Shown in pieces: positions 51,244 to 61,489 of a stretch of DNA of 64,000 bases (its first letter is position 1; each line of letters starts with the position of its first letter). A model generated the notes under the pieces. The model saw only the letters and a list, made by a program, of their open reading frames with translations, ran no database searches and was not told the origin of the DNA. The DNA is from SKVR01 sp964453995 (GTDB lineage Bacteria; Bacteroidota; Bacteroidia; Bacteroidales; UBA7960): assembly GCA_964453995.1 (NCBI GenBank), contig CAYVQC010000016.1, forward strand, positions 7,814-71,813, given 5' to 3'. Made by a program: the position numbers and the translations under genes.

Positions 51244-53853
51244 ATGATCACATTCTCCAATCACAACAAGCAGAAACTGCTGCAATTTTTTAAGTTGGCC
51301 CTGATCTCCGGAGCAATCTTCGTAATTACTGTATTCTTTCTGGTTTCTTTACTTGCATGGCTTTACCGTGATAGCATTAAAGAGCATTTTATTGCTTATA
51401 TCAATAAGGGACTGCAAACAGAAGTTTTAATCGAAGATATTTCAATCGATGTGATACGTAGTTTTCCTCTGGCGGCCATATCATTGAAAAATGTCACCAT
51501 GGCCGAGGTGCTGCCAGCCAACTCTCCCGATACTTTATTCAGCGCATCGCGCATCCGTTTTCAGTTCAGCCTCATGGACCTGATCAGGAGAAACTATGCC
51601 ATTAGGCAGGCCGTGGTGCAAAATGCAACAGTAAGAATGAAAGATTATGCCAATGGCACAAATAACTATACCTTCTGGAGCCGGTCTGAAGATATTGCCG
51701 CTGGGCAGGGAAGTCTGGAATTCATGCTCAGCAAAGTTTTTTTTGACGATCTGGATTTTACATACCAAAACCAAAGTTCCGGCCATTTGCTCTCCTTTTC
51801 TGATATCAATGCAACCCTGGCAGGCAATTTTTCAGCCAACAACTATCTCTTAAATATGGTGGGTGAGATGATGGTGACCAACGTGACAATAGATCATGCC
51901 TCATTTGTTGACCAAACAATGATGGATTTTGATTTCGACCTGGATGTGTCAGATCATCAATTGTTTTCTTTCCGCAAGGGACTGTTTGCCCTTGGCAGTC
52001 ATGCCTTTAATGCTACCGGCAATGTAGATGTGTCGGGGGATTCACCCTATGTAGATCTCCGGATTGGCGCGCAACGCCTCCGGCTGGAGGATTTTATAAG
52101 CGATCTGCCTTCCCGGTTCGCAAAGTACTTTGATGGATACCGCAGCAAAGGGGAGTTTTATTTTGATGCCTCAATTACCGGACATCTTAATCATTTGATA
52201 AATCCTTATGTGCATGCCACATTTGGTATTAATGGGGGTGAGCTATACCATAGCAAAGCCGGCCTAGATTTCCGTGAAATTTCCTTTGATGCTTCATATG
52301 ACAACGGCAGCAAAAGAAAGTTGAGTACCTCATCTCTCATGGTAAAAGAATTCAAAGCTGTTCTAGATGAAGGGCAGATCCAGGCAGATGTGGGTATTGT
52401 TAATTTTGATCAACCCAGCCTGGATGTAAAATTGTTTTCCAATATCACAGCAGATGAGTGGCAGCGTTTTTTGCAAAGTGAAAAGATCCGCGAAGCCTCA
52501 GGTGAATTGCTTATTGATATTGAGTTTAGAGGAAAGCTTGACGAGAACAGGAAATTCACCGCTTATCACTTTATGGCAAGCCAGGTAAGAGGTGCTGTTG
52601 AATCGAAGAACCTTAGCTTCAGACTTACCGGAGATCCTTTGCACTATCATTCTATCGATGCCGATTTCCTGTTCAACAACAACGATGTAATTGTAAACCA
52701 TTTTAGCGGGCATGCTTCAACCAGTCATTTCAATATGAAGGGATTTTTCCGCAATGTTTTACCCTGGCTTTTCCTGGATGATCAGCGCCTGTTTGTAGAT
52801 GCAAGCCTTAGTTCTACCAATTTGAATTTTAATGAATTGCTGCAGCACAGTGTAAACGAAAGCGATACAACCTACAGACTCACCCTGTCGGATAAGATTG
52901 ATTTCCATATGGTTGCCGATGTAGATCAACTTGCCTTCCGAAAGTTTGATGCCGCCCAGGTAAGAGGAACACTCAGCATGAAGGATCAAATGTTCTATGC
53001 CAGCAATATTTCTCTGGCTACCATGAAGGGTACCATAGAAGCTTCGGGGTATATCAATGGCAAAAACGAAAGCCATCTCATCATGGGATGCGAAGCAAGA
53101 GTTGAAAATGTTGACGTATATGACCTCTTTTACCAAATGGGAAACTTTGGCCAGCAAAGTATCGGTTATGAAAATCTGCGGGGTCGTATTACGGCCAACA
53201 CGCGTTTTGTATCACGGTGGAGCCCTTTCCTTGAAATCGACTGGAACACACTGGAAACTACTGCCGATATAAAAGTTGAAAATGGTGAGCTGATCAACTA
53301 CAAACCTATGCTTGCCCTTTCCCGGTTTATCAGGGTTGGCGACCTAAACCAGGTTAAGTTTTCCACCCTCGAAAACCAGATCCGCATCAAAGATCAAAAA
53401 ATTATTATTCCTGATATGGAAGTCAACTCCAATGCCATTAATATCAGGTTGCTGGGCGAACATACCTTCGATAATGAGATCAATTACCGTTTGCAGGTTT
53501 TGCTTTCTGATCTGCTTGCCCGGAACAACCGCGAGAGCCGTAACCCCCAGGAACAGTATGGTGATATTATAGATGACGGTTTGGGCCGTACAACTCTTTT
53601 TCTGCTGGTTACCGGTACTATAGATGATCCTGTTTTTCGATATGATCGCAAAGGTGTAGCAGAAAAACTGCGAAAAGACTTCAGGCAGGAAAGACAAAAC
53701 CTTATAAATGACCTGCGCACCGAGTTTGGTATAGTGCGTGGCGATACCCTGCCCGATGGCACACCTGTGCCACCCACACAAAAGCAGCAGGAAAGAAAAG
53801 AAATTGAAGAACGTGAGAAAGGTAAGTTTATCATTGAGTGGGATGAAGACTAG
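51244..53853 (+). CDS. AsmA-like membrane-anchored envelope protein
   Basis: This 869-residue protein has one N-terminal membrane segment (about 19-42, LALISGAIFVITVFFLVSLLAWL) and a very long beta-rich periplasmic body. The features IEDISIDVIRSFPLAAISLKNVTMAEV near the start, and the C-terminal DLNQVKFSTLENQIRIKDQKIIIPDMEVNS with LGEHTFDNEINYRLQVLLSDLL, are those of the AsmA family. AsmA-like proteins form long grooves thought to move phospholipids between membranes. It ends with a polar, charged tail rich in Gln and Glu. It appears monocistronic. Confidence 0.85.
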   Translation: MITFSNHNKQKLLQFFKLALISGAIFVITVFFLVSLLAWLYRDSIKEHFIAYINKGLQTEVLIEDISIDVIRSFPLAAISLKNVTMAEVLPANSPDTLFSASRIRFQFSLMDLIRRNYAIRQAVVQNATVRMKDYANGTNNYTFWSRSEDIAAGQGSLEFMLSKVFFDDLDFTYQNQSSGHLLSFSDINATLAGNFSANNYLLNMVGEMMVTNVTIDHASFVDQTMMDFDFDLDVSDHQLFSFRKGLFALGSHAFNATGNVDVSGDSPYVDLRIGAQRLRLEDFISDLPSRFAKYFDGYRSKGEFYFDASITGHLNHLINPYVHATFGINGGELYHSKAGLDFREISFDASYDNGSKRKLSTSSLMVKEFKAVLDEGQIQADVGIVNFDQPSLDVKLFSNITADEWQRFLQSEKIREASGELLIDIEFRGKLDENRKFTAYHFMASQVRGAVESKNLSFRLTGDPLHYHSIDADFLFNNNDVIVNHFSGHASTSHFNMKGFFRNVLPWLFLDDQRLFVDASLSSTNLNFNELLQHSVNESDTTYRLTLSDKIDFHMVADVDQLAFRKFDAAQVRGTLSMKDQMFYASNISLATMKGTIEASGYINGKNESHLIMGCEARVENVDVYDLFYQMGNFGQQSIGYENLRGRITANTRFVSRWSPFLEIDWNTLETTADIKVENGELINYKPMLALSRFIRVGDLNQVKFSTLENQIRIKDQKIIIPDMEVNSNAINIRLLGEHTFDNEINYRLQVLLSDLLARNNRESRNPQEQYGDIIDDGLGRTTLFLLVTGTIDDPVFRYDRKGVAEKLRKDFRQERQNLINDLRTEFGIVRGDTLPDGTPVPPTQKQQERKEIEEREKGKFIIEWDED

Positions 53854-54059
53854 AAACATTCTGCTTTAGAGCACAATAATGAAAATTTTTCCTCAGCCTG
53901 CTGCGCAATGAACCAACCTCATTGTGGCGAAGCGCACTTTCCATTAAGAAAATAAACCGCATCTCACAGATTATTCCCTAACTTTACAACCAAAACGTAT
54001 TGATTCAGTAGTACCGGGATCGATTTGAATAACAAGAACAATAATTCAGAACGGTGAAT

Positions 54060-54932
54060 ATGATTCATTCCAACGATTTTCTTTTTCATCTCAAAGGGGA
54101 TATAAAAGCATTTGATACGGCATTTTCAGAACATTATACTTCCAAAAAAGATACACAGGAAGAATTCCAAAAACAAATAGACCGCCTGAGACAACTACAG
54201 GGTATGCTATATGCCCAGGGGCACTACGGGATTTTGATCATTCTTCAGGCCATGGATGCAGCGGGTAAAGACGGCGTAATAAAACATGTTATGTCGGGCG
54301 TAAACCCACAGGGTTGTAAGGTAGTGAGCTTCAAAGCACCTTCTGCTACCGAACTTGCCCACGACTTCATGTGGAGATGCTTCAAAGCCATGCCCGAAAG
54401 AGGGCATATTGGCATTTTCAACAGGTCTTACTACGAAGAGGTACTTATTGCCCGTATTCATCCCCAGTTGCTTGCACGCCAAAAACTGCCCTTTTATAAT
54501 AGTAAACTCCACCAGGATGAGAAATTCTGGAAACAACGCTACCAGGATATTGTAAATATAGAAAAGTACTACGCAAACAACGGTTATCAGATCATCAAGT
54601 TCTTCCTCAATGTGTCATTCGAGGAACAGAAAAAAAGATTTCTCTCACGCATTGAGAACACTGCCAAGAACTGGAAATTTGAAATGGGCGATGTTTTGGA
54701 GCGCCAGCACTGGCCCAAATACCAAAAGGCTTACCAGCTGATGCTCGAAAATACCACACACAACACAGCACCCTGGTACGTTATACCGGCAGATAAGAAA
54801 TGGTATATGCGCCTGGTAATCAGCCGGATCATTGTGGAGAAACTGGAACAACTAGACCTGCATTTTCCGGTAGTAAGCAAAAAACACCGTGAAGATATAG
54901 AGAATGCCCGGAAGATTCTTGAAAATGAATAG
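54060..54932 (+). CDS. PPK2 family polyphosphate kinase
   Basis: PPK2 enzymes use inorganic polyphosphate to phosphorylate nucleoside mono- or diphosphates, or run the reaction in reverse. The 290-residue single-domain protein has Walker A LQAMDAAGKDGVIKHV, the lid-proximal RGHIGIFNRSYYEEVLIARIHP segment and the WKFEMGDVLERQHWPKYQKAY region. Its N-terminus LKGDIKAFDTAF fits the polyphosphate:nucleotide phosphotransferase group, so AMP or ADP phosphorylation is likely but not proven. The open frame starts at a GTG two codons earlier; the ATG was chosen. Confidence 0.9.
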   Translation: MIHSNDFLFHLKGDIKAFDTAFSEHYTSKKDTQEEFQKQIDRLRQLQGMLYAQGHYGILIILQAMDAAGKDGVIKHVMSGVNPQGCKVVSFKAPSATELAHDFMWRCFKAMPERGHIGIFNRSYYEEVLIARIHPQLLARQKLPFYNSKLHQDEKFWKQRYQDIVNIEKYYANNGYQIIKFFLNVSFEEQKKRFLSRIENTAKNWKFEMGDVLERQHWPKYQKAYQLMLENTTHNTAPWYVIPADKKWYMRLVISRIIVEKLEQLDLHFPVVSKKHREDIENARKILENE

Positions 54933-55008
54933 GCACTGTCGGCAAATAAAAATATGTATTGCTGCGTTTATCCGATGATTTTGCTTTCAAACACAAATAC
55001 CTGAACCA

Positions 55009-56523
55009 TTGGACATTTATAGTAAAAAACAACGCTGGAAGATTTATCTGCTGGGATTTGCAGCAGTTATCGTAGGCCTATCCCTTTATTATACCAATAT
55101 TATAGTAAAAAAAATTGCCGAAGATGAGCGGCAAAAGGTTCGCATTTGGGCTGATGCTGTGCAAAGCAGGGCCAACCTGGTAAGGGTAACCGATGTGTTT
55201 TTTGAACAAATGCGCCAGGAGGAACGCAAAAGGGTAGAACTGTGGGCAAAGGCTACCCGCCGCTTTATCGAAGGAGACAACGATAGTGATATTTCGTTTT
55301 ATGGCTATATCATTGAAGAAAATACTACCATCCCGGTATTGTTGGTAAATTCAGATAATATTATTACCGCTCAACGCAATATCAGCGGCCCCAACCAGGA
55401 TCTGATCCGCTATGATAACATGCCTTTTGAAGGTGAATTAAAGCAACAGTTTACAGTTTATGATCCCATTCCTATTGTGCTGGCCGGAAATGTTGATTAC
55501 CTCTACTACCAGGATTCATGGCTTTTCCAGAGTATGCAGGAGGTAATGAATGATCTTATCGATTCTTTCCTCAGTGAAGTAGTGATCAATTCGGCCAATG
55601 TTCCCGTCATCATTACCGATCAAAACAGAAGAAGCATTATCGCTTCCGGCAATATCGAAAACGGAGATTTCACTGATAGCCTGTTTGTACAGCAAACCAT
55701 TGCCAAAATGGCTGATAAAAACCAGCCCCTGGTCATTGAACTTCCATTGCACGGAACCTGTCATGTTTTTTATACGCATTCCTTTTTACTTACGCAATTG
55801 CGTTATTATCCTATAGCACAGTTTATTGCCATAGGGATTTTTCTTATTGTGGCTTATATTCTTTTCAGTACCGCACGCAATGCAGAGCAAAACCAGGTAT
55901 GGGTGGGTATGTCCAAGGAAACAGCACATCAGTTGGGAACTCCCATCTCATCGCTCATCGCCTGGATTGAGTTGCTCAAGATGCAGGGCGTTGATGAAAC
56001 CATGATCAGGGAAATCCAAAAAGATGTGGGGCGTCTTGAAAATATTACAGAAAGATTTTCGAAGATAGGTTCAGAACCCAAACTTACGCCACAACCTATT
56101 CTGGAGGTCGTTACCGATACCATTGACTACATGAGAACACGAACCTCAAAGAAGGTAAAGTTTATAGTGAATAATCACGGCGAGAATAACACGGTTGTAC
56201 CGGTAAATGAGAACCTTTTTGGATGGGTTTTGGAAAATTTGTGCAAGAATGCTGTGGATGCCATGCAGGGATCGGGTACCATTACCATTAATATTTATTA
56301 CAATACATCATGGGTTCATGTAGATGTTTCTGACACCGGTAAGGGTATTGCCAAAGGCAATTTTAAAAATATTTTCAATCCTGGTTTTACCAGCAAGAAA
56401 AGAGGCTGGGGCCTGGGACTATCTCTTAGCAGAAGGATCATTCATAATTATCATAAGGGAAAGATATTTGTAAAGAGTTCATCAGCGGCAGGTACTACAT
56501 TTCGTATCTCCCTGAAAAAATAA
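55009..56523 (+). CDS. Orphan membrane sensor histidine kinase
   Basis: This 504-residue protein has TM1 (about 11-32), a periplasmic sensor region (about 35-260) and TM2 (about 262-285). A short linker leads to a HisKA-like dimerisation helix with the phospho-acceptor H307 in SKETAHQLGTPISSL. The ATPase domain has the N box ENLCKNAVDAM, G1 DTGKGI and G2 GWGLGLSLS. No response regulator gene is present in the window. The frame begins at TTG, with no ATG before codon 60 or so, and that start is needed to include TM1. No Shine-Dalgarno sequence precedes it. Confidence 0.87.
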   Translation: MDIYSKKQRWKIYLLGFAAVIVGLSLYYTNIIVKKIAEDERQKVRIWADAVQSRANLVRVTDVFFEQMRQEERKRVELWAKATRRFIEGDNDSDISFYGYIIEENTTIPVLLVNSDNIITAQRNISGPNQDLIRYDNMPFEGELKQQFTVYDPIPIVLAGNVDYLYYQDSWLFQSMQEVMNDLIDSFLSEVVINSANVPVIITDQNRRSIIASGNIENGDFTDSLFVQQTIAKMADKNQPLVIELPLHGTCHVFYTHSFLLTQLRYYPIAQFIAIGIFLIVAYILFSTARNAEQNQVWVGMSKETAHQLGTPISSLIAWIELLKMQGVDETMIREIQKDVGRLENITERFSKIGSEPKLTPQPILEVVTDTIDYMRTRTSKKVKFIVNNHGENNTVVPVNENLFGWVLENLCKNAVDAMQGSGTITINIYYNTSWVHVDVSDTGKGIAKGNFKNIFNPGFTSKKRGWGLGLSLSRRIIHNYHKGKIFVKSSSAAGTTFRISLKK

Positions 56524-56532
56524 CCCCGGCGG

Positions 56533-56585
56533 AAAAACAAAACAGCCAACTATTCTTCACTTCAGTTGAAAAAAGTTGGCTGTTT
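56533..56585 (-). terminator. Terminator between the convergent histidine kinase and peroxiredoxin genes
   Basis: AAACAGCCAACT pairs with AGTTGGCTGTTT around a 22-base loop. On the minus strand the hairpin is followed by TTGTTTTTCC, so it ends the peroxiredoxin transcript; the plus side lacks a T run. Confidence 0.7.
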
Positions 56586-56645
56586 GATTGTTACAGAAGT
56601 ACTTTCTTTGATTAGCCGATGGCATACACCATCTGTAAAGAAAGA

Positions 56646-57344
56646 TTATTTCTGCTCACGCTTAAAACACATAAACCAATCCAGGCAGTAGGTATTCTCA
56701 TCTTTGCTTTCTACCCGTTCTTTGGCTGTTCCGCAAGATCCGGGAGGGGGCACTATTACATCGTCACCAGGTTGCCAGTTGGCAGGTGTGGCAATCTGCT
56801 CCTTATCGGCTTTCTGCATGGCAATGATCATTCTTTTGATTTCGTCCATATTACGGCCTGTACTGAGGGGGTAATAAAGAATAGCACGAACTTTCGCATC
56901 AGGATCTATAATAAATACAGCCCTTACTGCCTGAGTGGTAGAAACATTGGGTTGTACCATTCCGAATTTCCTGGAAACATCCATTTTCAGGTCTTCAATC
57001 ACAGGGAAAGTTACTTCCACATTTTTCATCCCTTTAAACTCGATTTTTTCCTTGATAGTACGCAACCATGCAATGTGAGCATAAATACTGTCAATGGAGA
57101 GCCCGATAAGTTCAGTGTTGAGCTTGCGAAATTCTTCCTGCATCACAGCAAAGGTCATAAACTCGGTGGTACAAACCGGGGTAAAGTCTGCCGGATGGCT
57201 GAATAGAATTACCCACTTTCCCTTGTAGTCTTCAGGGAAATTCAGGGGGCCCATGGTAGTTTTGGCCCTGAAAGAAGGGGCCGGATCGCCGATCAAAGGT
57301 AGTCTTACTGCTTCCATTTGTTCTGTTACTTGATTGTTTTCCAT
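56646..57344 (-). CDS. Prx6-type peroxiredoxin
   Basis: This 232-residue thiol peroxidase would reduce hydrogen peroxide and organic hydroperoxides. The peroxidatic C58 sits in FSHPADFTPVCTTEF, and the active-site Arg region (STTQAVRAVFIIDPD) is present. The length and the C-terminal arm with C204, C220 and C226 place it in the Prx6/archaeal-type group, in which C-terminal Cys can act in resolving disulfides. The Trp-Gln-Pro-Gly-Asp-Asp motif (WQPGDDVIVPPP) is typical. It is a single gene with its own terminator. Confidence 0.93.
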   Translation of the reverse strand: MENNQVTEQMEAVRLPLIGDPAPSFRAKTTMGPLNFPEDYKGKWVILFSHPADFTPVCTTEFMTFAVMQEEFRKLNTELIGLSIDSIYAHIAWLRTIKEKIEFKGMKNVEVTFPVIEDLKMDVSRKFGMVQPNVSTTQAVRAVFIIDPDAKVRAILYYPLSTGRNMDEIKRMIIAMQKADKEQIATPANWQPGDDVIVPPPGSCGTAKERVESKDENTYCLDWFMCFKREQK

Positions 57345-57567
57345 AATTAATTAGTAGTTTAAAATTTATAAGGGTTAAATAATGTAGTATTAAAAATCAG
57401 CAATACAATGTAACACCGCTTTATCGTGAATGTTTTAACGCCATAAAATTTTTCGTAATCCGGTAAAGGAGGGCTTTTTTTTACTTCTCAGTAAGAACCC
57501 GCGGAATATAAAATGCAGTAAAAGAAAGGAATTTATCCCTTCAGAATCAATTGCCCTGCAGCAGGGA

Positions 57568-57930
57568 TTACAGGGTGGGGTAGAATGCATCTTCGATATG
57601 ATGCACTTTGTATTGTTCGCCCTTAAAAAGAATGGAAATAATATCAAAACGCGCTTCAACATCCAGGTTGTGCATCATGATATAGGCATCTGCCGCCTTC
57701 ACAAGATTTTTTTGTTTTGCACGGGTTACGAATTCTTCCGGTTCTCCAAAAAAGCTGGTACTGCGGGTTTTAACTTCCACAACAACCATGGTTTGATCCT
57801 TCAGTGCTATGATATCAATTTCCAGCGGCCCTTTTCTCCAGTTGGTTTCCATTATTCTGTATCCCTTATTCCTGAGATATTCTGAAGCAATGGCCTCTCC
57901 GTTTTTACCAAGCTCATGTAATTCAGCCAT
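57568..57930 (-). CDS. YraN (UPF0102) family nuclease-fold protein
   Basis: From the ATG at MAELHELGKNGE this is a 120-residue protein. It matches UPF0102/YraN, which has a Holliday-junction-resolvase/endonuclease-like fold: LGKNGEAIASEYLRNKGYRI, the acidic core RKGPLEIDIIALKDQ and VEVKTRS, and the closing FDIISI. The acidic residues (E, D, ExK) of the nuclease site are intact, but the physiological role is not established. The frame's upstream extension of 22 codons overlaps pssA and is rejected; the chosen start lies four bases after the pssA stop. Confidence 0.88.
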   Translation of the reverse strand: MAELHELGKNGEAIASEYLRNKGYRIMETNWRKGPLEIDIIALKDQTMVVVEVKTRSTSFFGEPEEFVTRAKQKNLVKAADAYIMMHNLDVEARFDIISILFKGEQYKVHHIEDAFYPTL

Positions 57931-57934
57931 ATAA

Positions 57935-58693
57935 CTAGGTTTTGTGTGAATGATTTGGTGATACAGGTAATAAGTGAATAACAAGGGAAAGAGCAATATA
58001 AGTTATAATAATGAAGGGCAGCGCATATATAGTCAAAAAGACCAGTAGCAAAATACTGATGACTGCAAAGATATACCTGGCGCGATTATCCGGGAACCCC
58101 AGACTTTTAAATTTGAGAGAAAAAAGAGGAAGGGGAGAAACCATCAGAAATGAAAATACAAGGGTTAGCCCGATCATGAAATAAGAATTCTGCGTCAGTC
58201 CATGAATGAAGGCGTGTAAAGCAGATGTTTCGTTTCCGTAATAAACAATCAGGGGGAAAGAAATAAAAAACAAAGCATTGGCAGGTGTGGGCAACCCGAT
58301 AAATTCTTCGCTTTGTTTTTCATCAATATTAAAATGGGCCAGGCGAAGAGCTGAGAAAATCGTTAAAATGAATGCAATGAAAGGAACTGCATTCAGGCCA
58401 AGTACCATGATAGACCAGGAGGGTAGGCTATAGGTAAGATAATTGAAAACTATGGCAGAGGGAACCAGGCCAAAACTTACAAGATCAGCCAGTGAGTCAA
58501 GTTCTTTTCCCATGGGGCTGTAGGCTTTCAGCAACCGTGCACTCATCCCGTCAAGAAAATCCAACACCGAAGCTGCCAAAACCAGTAATGCTGCTATGTG
58601 CAATTTACCCTCGAAAGCAAATACCAACCCGGCACAGCCGCTGAATAAATTCAAACTTGTAAGTGTATTGGGAATGTGTTGTTTCATCTTCAT
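57935..58693 (-). CDS. pssA: CDP-diacylglycerol-serine O-phosphatidyltransferase
   Basis: PssA makes phosphatidylserine from CDP-diacylglycerol and serine, the step before phosphatidylethanolamine. The 252-residue integral membrane protein has the CDP-alcohol phosphotransferase motif DFLDGMSARLLKAYSPMGKELDSLAD (D-x2-DG-x2-AR-x8-G-x3-D-x3-D) at about 45-70, and about seven membrane segments. The N-terminus QHIPNTLTSLNLFSGC is typical of the PssA subtype. It is followed four bases later by yraN, indicating one transcript. Either of two close ATGs (codon 1 or 3) may be used. Confidence 0.93.
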   Translation of the reverse strand: MKMKQHIPNTLTSLNLFSGCAGLVFAFEGKLHIAALLVLAASVLDFLDGMSARLLKAYSPMGKELDSLADLVSFGLVPSAIVFNYLTYSLPSWSIMVLGLNAVPFIAFILTIFSALRLAHFNIDEKQSEEFIGLPTPANALFFISFPLIVYYGNETSALHAFIHGLTQNSYFMIGLTLVFSFLMVSPLPLFSLKFKSLGFPDNRARYIFAVISILLLVFLTIYALPFIIITYIALSLVIHLLPVSPNHSHKT

Positions 58694-58744
58694 AAATATT
58701 GTTATGATTAATCAAATGAGCAATTTCTTTGTTTCAATAAGTGT

Positions 58745-58752
58745 TATTTTTG
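58745..58752 (+). promoter_or_regulatory. -7 promoter element of a small unknown gene
   Basis: TATTTTTG matches the -7 consensus 15 bases before the chosen ATG, implying a very short leader. A TTTG is present but only 13 bases upstream. Confidence 0.35.
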
Positions 58753-58767
58753 ATAAAATCCCGATGT

Positions 58768-59016
58768 ATGAAAGCACATGAATTTGCCAACTATCCGCTT
58801 AAAGAAAAGGTTTACCTTGTTTTTGAACACGGCAACGAAATAGCTACCCGGCAGTTTCTGTATTTTACTATAAAGTTATATACCCTATTCGGCTTTTTTG
58901 CTGAGGTATGGTATGTTCCCAATAATAACAGAATCGAAAAAGTTGAGGTTCTTACCACAGATGAAATCTTAAGTCTGTACAAAAATGAATTTGATATTTC
59001 AGAGCTTTTGAAGTAA
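58768..59016 (+). CDS. Small conserved-looking protein, unknown function
   Basis: This 82-residue protein starts MKAHEFANYPLKEKVYLVF. It has a mixed helix/strand pattern rich in Phe and Tyr (FLYFTIKLYTLFGFFAEVWYVP), then a charged C-terminus (IEKVEVLTTDEILSLYKNEFDISELLK). It has no signal peptide. I recall similar short proteins in other Bacteroidota but no function. The frame's earlier ATG overlaps the promoter region and is rejected. Confidence 0.7.
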   Translation: MKAHEFANYPLKEKVYLVFEHGNEIATRQFLYFTIKLYTLFGFFAEVWYVPNNNRIEKVEVLTTDEILSLYKNEFDISELLK

Positions 59017-59078
59017 TACCATATATGTTTGAAAAGTAAAATTAGACTTTTTGTTAAATATATGCGTTTATTTTTTCC

Positions 59079-59086
59079 TACCTTTG
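59079..59086 (+). promoter_or_regulatory. -7 promoter element of the DPP IV gene
   Basis: TACCTTTG matches the -7 consensus about 100 bases before the ATG at 59190. The nearest TTTG is 25 bases upstream, longer than normal. Confidence 0.4.
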
Positions 59087-59189
59087 ATGTTTTCATTCTT
59101 GCGGATACAGGCCTTGCCTGATCGTTCTTACTCCCTGCAGCATGAAAATTCTCTTCTTTTTATCCGATTGTTTAATCAAACGTACAGAC

Positions 59190-61379
59190 ATGATTCGCAT
59201 ACCCTGCAAGTTAATTATTGCACTGATGCTGTTTTCTTTTATTACCCAAAAAGGAATAGCAAATGAAAACACAATTACGCTGGAGAAAATATGGAATGAA
59301 CAGACATTTGTTCCCCGGGGCATATCCCTGGGCAAGAGCATGGCCGATGGTGAACATTATACCCTGGTGGAAGATCAGCACAAGATTAATATGTATGAGT
59401 ATGCCACCGGTAAGCTGGTCAGAACCATATTCAATTTAGAAGGTCTTATTACTAATGATGAAGGTGATACGCCACGCATTGACAATTATTATTTTGACAA
59501 TGATGAAAAGCAAATCCTTATCGCTGTAAATTCTGAGTCAATTTACCGGCATTCTTCACAGTCGGATTTCCTTATTGCGGATATTGAAAATAATACCATT
59601 ACCCCTTTATCGGAGAACGGCAAACAACGATTGGCCACTTTTTCTCCCAATGGCCAATATATTGCTTTTGTAAGGGATAACAATATTTTTCTCACCTCGG
59701 TAAAAGAACAGAATGAGAAACAGGTTACTTTCGATGGAAAGATCAATCACATAATTAATGGTACGGCCGACTGGGTATATGAAGAAGAGTTTGGTTTTAC
59801 CAAAGGTTTTCAATGGTCGCCTGATAGCCGTAAAATTGCTTATTATCGTTTCGATGAATCGCACGTAAAGGAATTCGTAATGCTTTTATACGGTTCGTTG
59901 TATCCGCAAGAGTACAGGTTTAAGTATCCCAAAGCAGGAGAGGAGAATGCTCATGTTTCCATTCACGTATACAATCTTACTACGGGTAATACCCTGAAAC
60001 TGGACACAGGAGAAGAAACTGATCAGTACATTCCCCGTATCCGCTGGACAAGGAATGCAGATAAGATCGCGGTATACCGCCTCAACCGGCACCAGAATCA
60101 TCTGGAGATTCTCGCTTTTGATGTTGCCGGCGGCAATCAGTATACCCTTTATGAGGAGAAGAATAAATACTATATCGATATAAACGATCATTTATATTTT
60201 ACAAAAGACGGTGAGAGATTTATTCTGTCGAGCGAAAAAAGCGGTTACAGGCATTTGTATCTCTATACCATTGATGGTGATGAGATAGGAGCTATTACAA
60301 AGGGCTCCTGGGATATCAACTCCTTTCTGGGGTTTGATGAAACGCGCAATCTTATATATTTCACCTCTTATGAGCAAAGTCCCATGCAAAACCATCTTTA
60401 CTGCATAGCTCCTGATGGATCGGAAAAGAAATTGCTAACTCCGGCAGAGGGATGGCATAGTCCTTCTTTCTCAGAAGGATTTCGTTATTTCATAAATAAC
60501 CATACCACCATAAATACACCACCTGTGTATTCCATCCATCACTCTTCAGGAGAACGCATAAATATACTTGAGGACAATGCTGAACTTAAAGAAAAGCTTG
60601 CCAGTCATCGTTTTGGAGATGTTACTTTTATGACGGTTCCGGGGGCTAATGGCGTAGAATTGAATACCTGGATACTCTTTCCCCCCGATTTCGACCCCGA
60701 TAAAGAATATCCACTGTTCATGTATGTTTATGGAGGCCCCGATTCCCAAACCGTTACACACCGTTGGAATACGTATAACGGGGCCTGGTTTCAGATGCTT
60801 GCACAAATGGGATATGTAGTTGTTTCGGTGGATAATCGTGGCACCGGTGCAAGAGGGGAGGAGTTTAGAAAGCTTACTTACATGCAATTGGGAAAGTACG
60901 AAACACAGGACCTGATTGAAGCAGCCACTTTCCTGGGACAACTTCCATTTATTGATGATAATAGAATAGGCATATTTGGCTGGAGCTATGGCGGTTACCT
61001 TTCAAGTCTTAGCCTCGCATTGGGAAATGACGTGTTTGATGCTGCCATCGCGGTGGCTCCTGTTACTTCATGGCGTTTTTATGATACAGTCTACACCGAA
61101 CGGTATATGAGAACTCCACAGGAAAACCCTGAGGGTTATGACAATAACTCACCCATCAATCATGTTGATAAAATTAGGGGTGCTTACCTTTTGGTTCATG
61201 GCTCTGCAGATGATAATGTTCACTACCAAAACACTATGGAAATGGCCGACGCACTTATTGAAGCCAATGTTGATTTTGACCTTAATATTTACCCAAATCA
61301 CAATCATGGTATTTTTGGAGGCAATGCAAGGCTGCATTTATACAGATTGATGACTCGCTTCCTGGAAGAAAACCTCTAG
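59190..61379 (+). CDS. Dipeptidyl peptidase IV (S9B) family exported peptidase
   Basis: This 729-residue serine peptidase would remove Xaa-Pro or Xaa-Ala dipeptides from peptide N-termini. A signal peptide (about 1-24) is followed by an eight-bladed beta-propeller (about 30-480), including DWVYEEEFGF whose Glu pair binds the substrate amino terminus. The alpha/beta-hydrolase domain has catalytic S599 (GWSYGG), D674 (GSADDNVH) and H706 (NHNHGIF). All catalytic residues are intact. It probably serves peptide nutrition in the periplasm. The in-frame ATG 16 codons upstream is less likely because the signal peptide begins here. Confidence 0.92.
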   Translation: MIRIPCKLIIALMLFSFITQKGIANENTITLEKIWNEQTFVPRGISLGKSMADGEHYTLVEDQHKINMYEYATGKLVRTIFNLEGLITNDEGDTPRIDNYYFDNDEKQILIAVNSESIYRHSSQSDFLIADIENNTITPLSENGKQRLATFSPNGQYIAFVRDNNIFLTSVKEQNEKQVTFDGKINHIINGTADWVYEEEFGFTKGFQWSPDSRKIAYYRFDESHVKEFVMLLYGSLYPQEYRFKYPKAGEENAHVSIHVYNLTTGNTLKLDTGEETDQYIPRIRWTRNADKIAVYRLNRHQNHLEILAFDVAGGNQYTLYEEKNKYYIDINDHLYFTKDGERFILSSEKSGYRHLYLYTIDGDEIGAITKGSWDINSFLGFDETRNLIYFTSYEQSPMQNHLYCIAPDGSEKKLLTPAEGWHSPSFSEGFRYFINNHTTINTPPVYSIHHSSGERINILEDNAELKEKLASHRFGDVTFMTVPGANGVELNTWILFPPDFDPDKEYPLFMYVYGGPDSQTVTHRWNTYNGAWFQMLAQMGYVVVSVDNRGTGARGEEFRKLTYMQLGKYETQDLIEAATFLGQLPFIDDNRIGIFGWSYGGYLSSLSLALGNDVFDAAIAVAPVTSWRFYDTVYTERYMRTPQENPEGYDNNSPINHVDKIRGAYLLVHGSADDNVHYQNTMEMADALIEANVDFDLNIYPNHNHGIFGGNARLHLYRLMTRFLEENL

Positions 61380-61489
61380 GATGGCAACGGTTTTATTCAT
61401 CTCTTGCAAGTCGGTGCAACAATTGAGTAAGTCAACAGATATCCTTAAAAACAATCTTAGTGTGTGTGAACCAATTTTTTGTTTTTTTC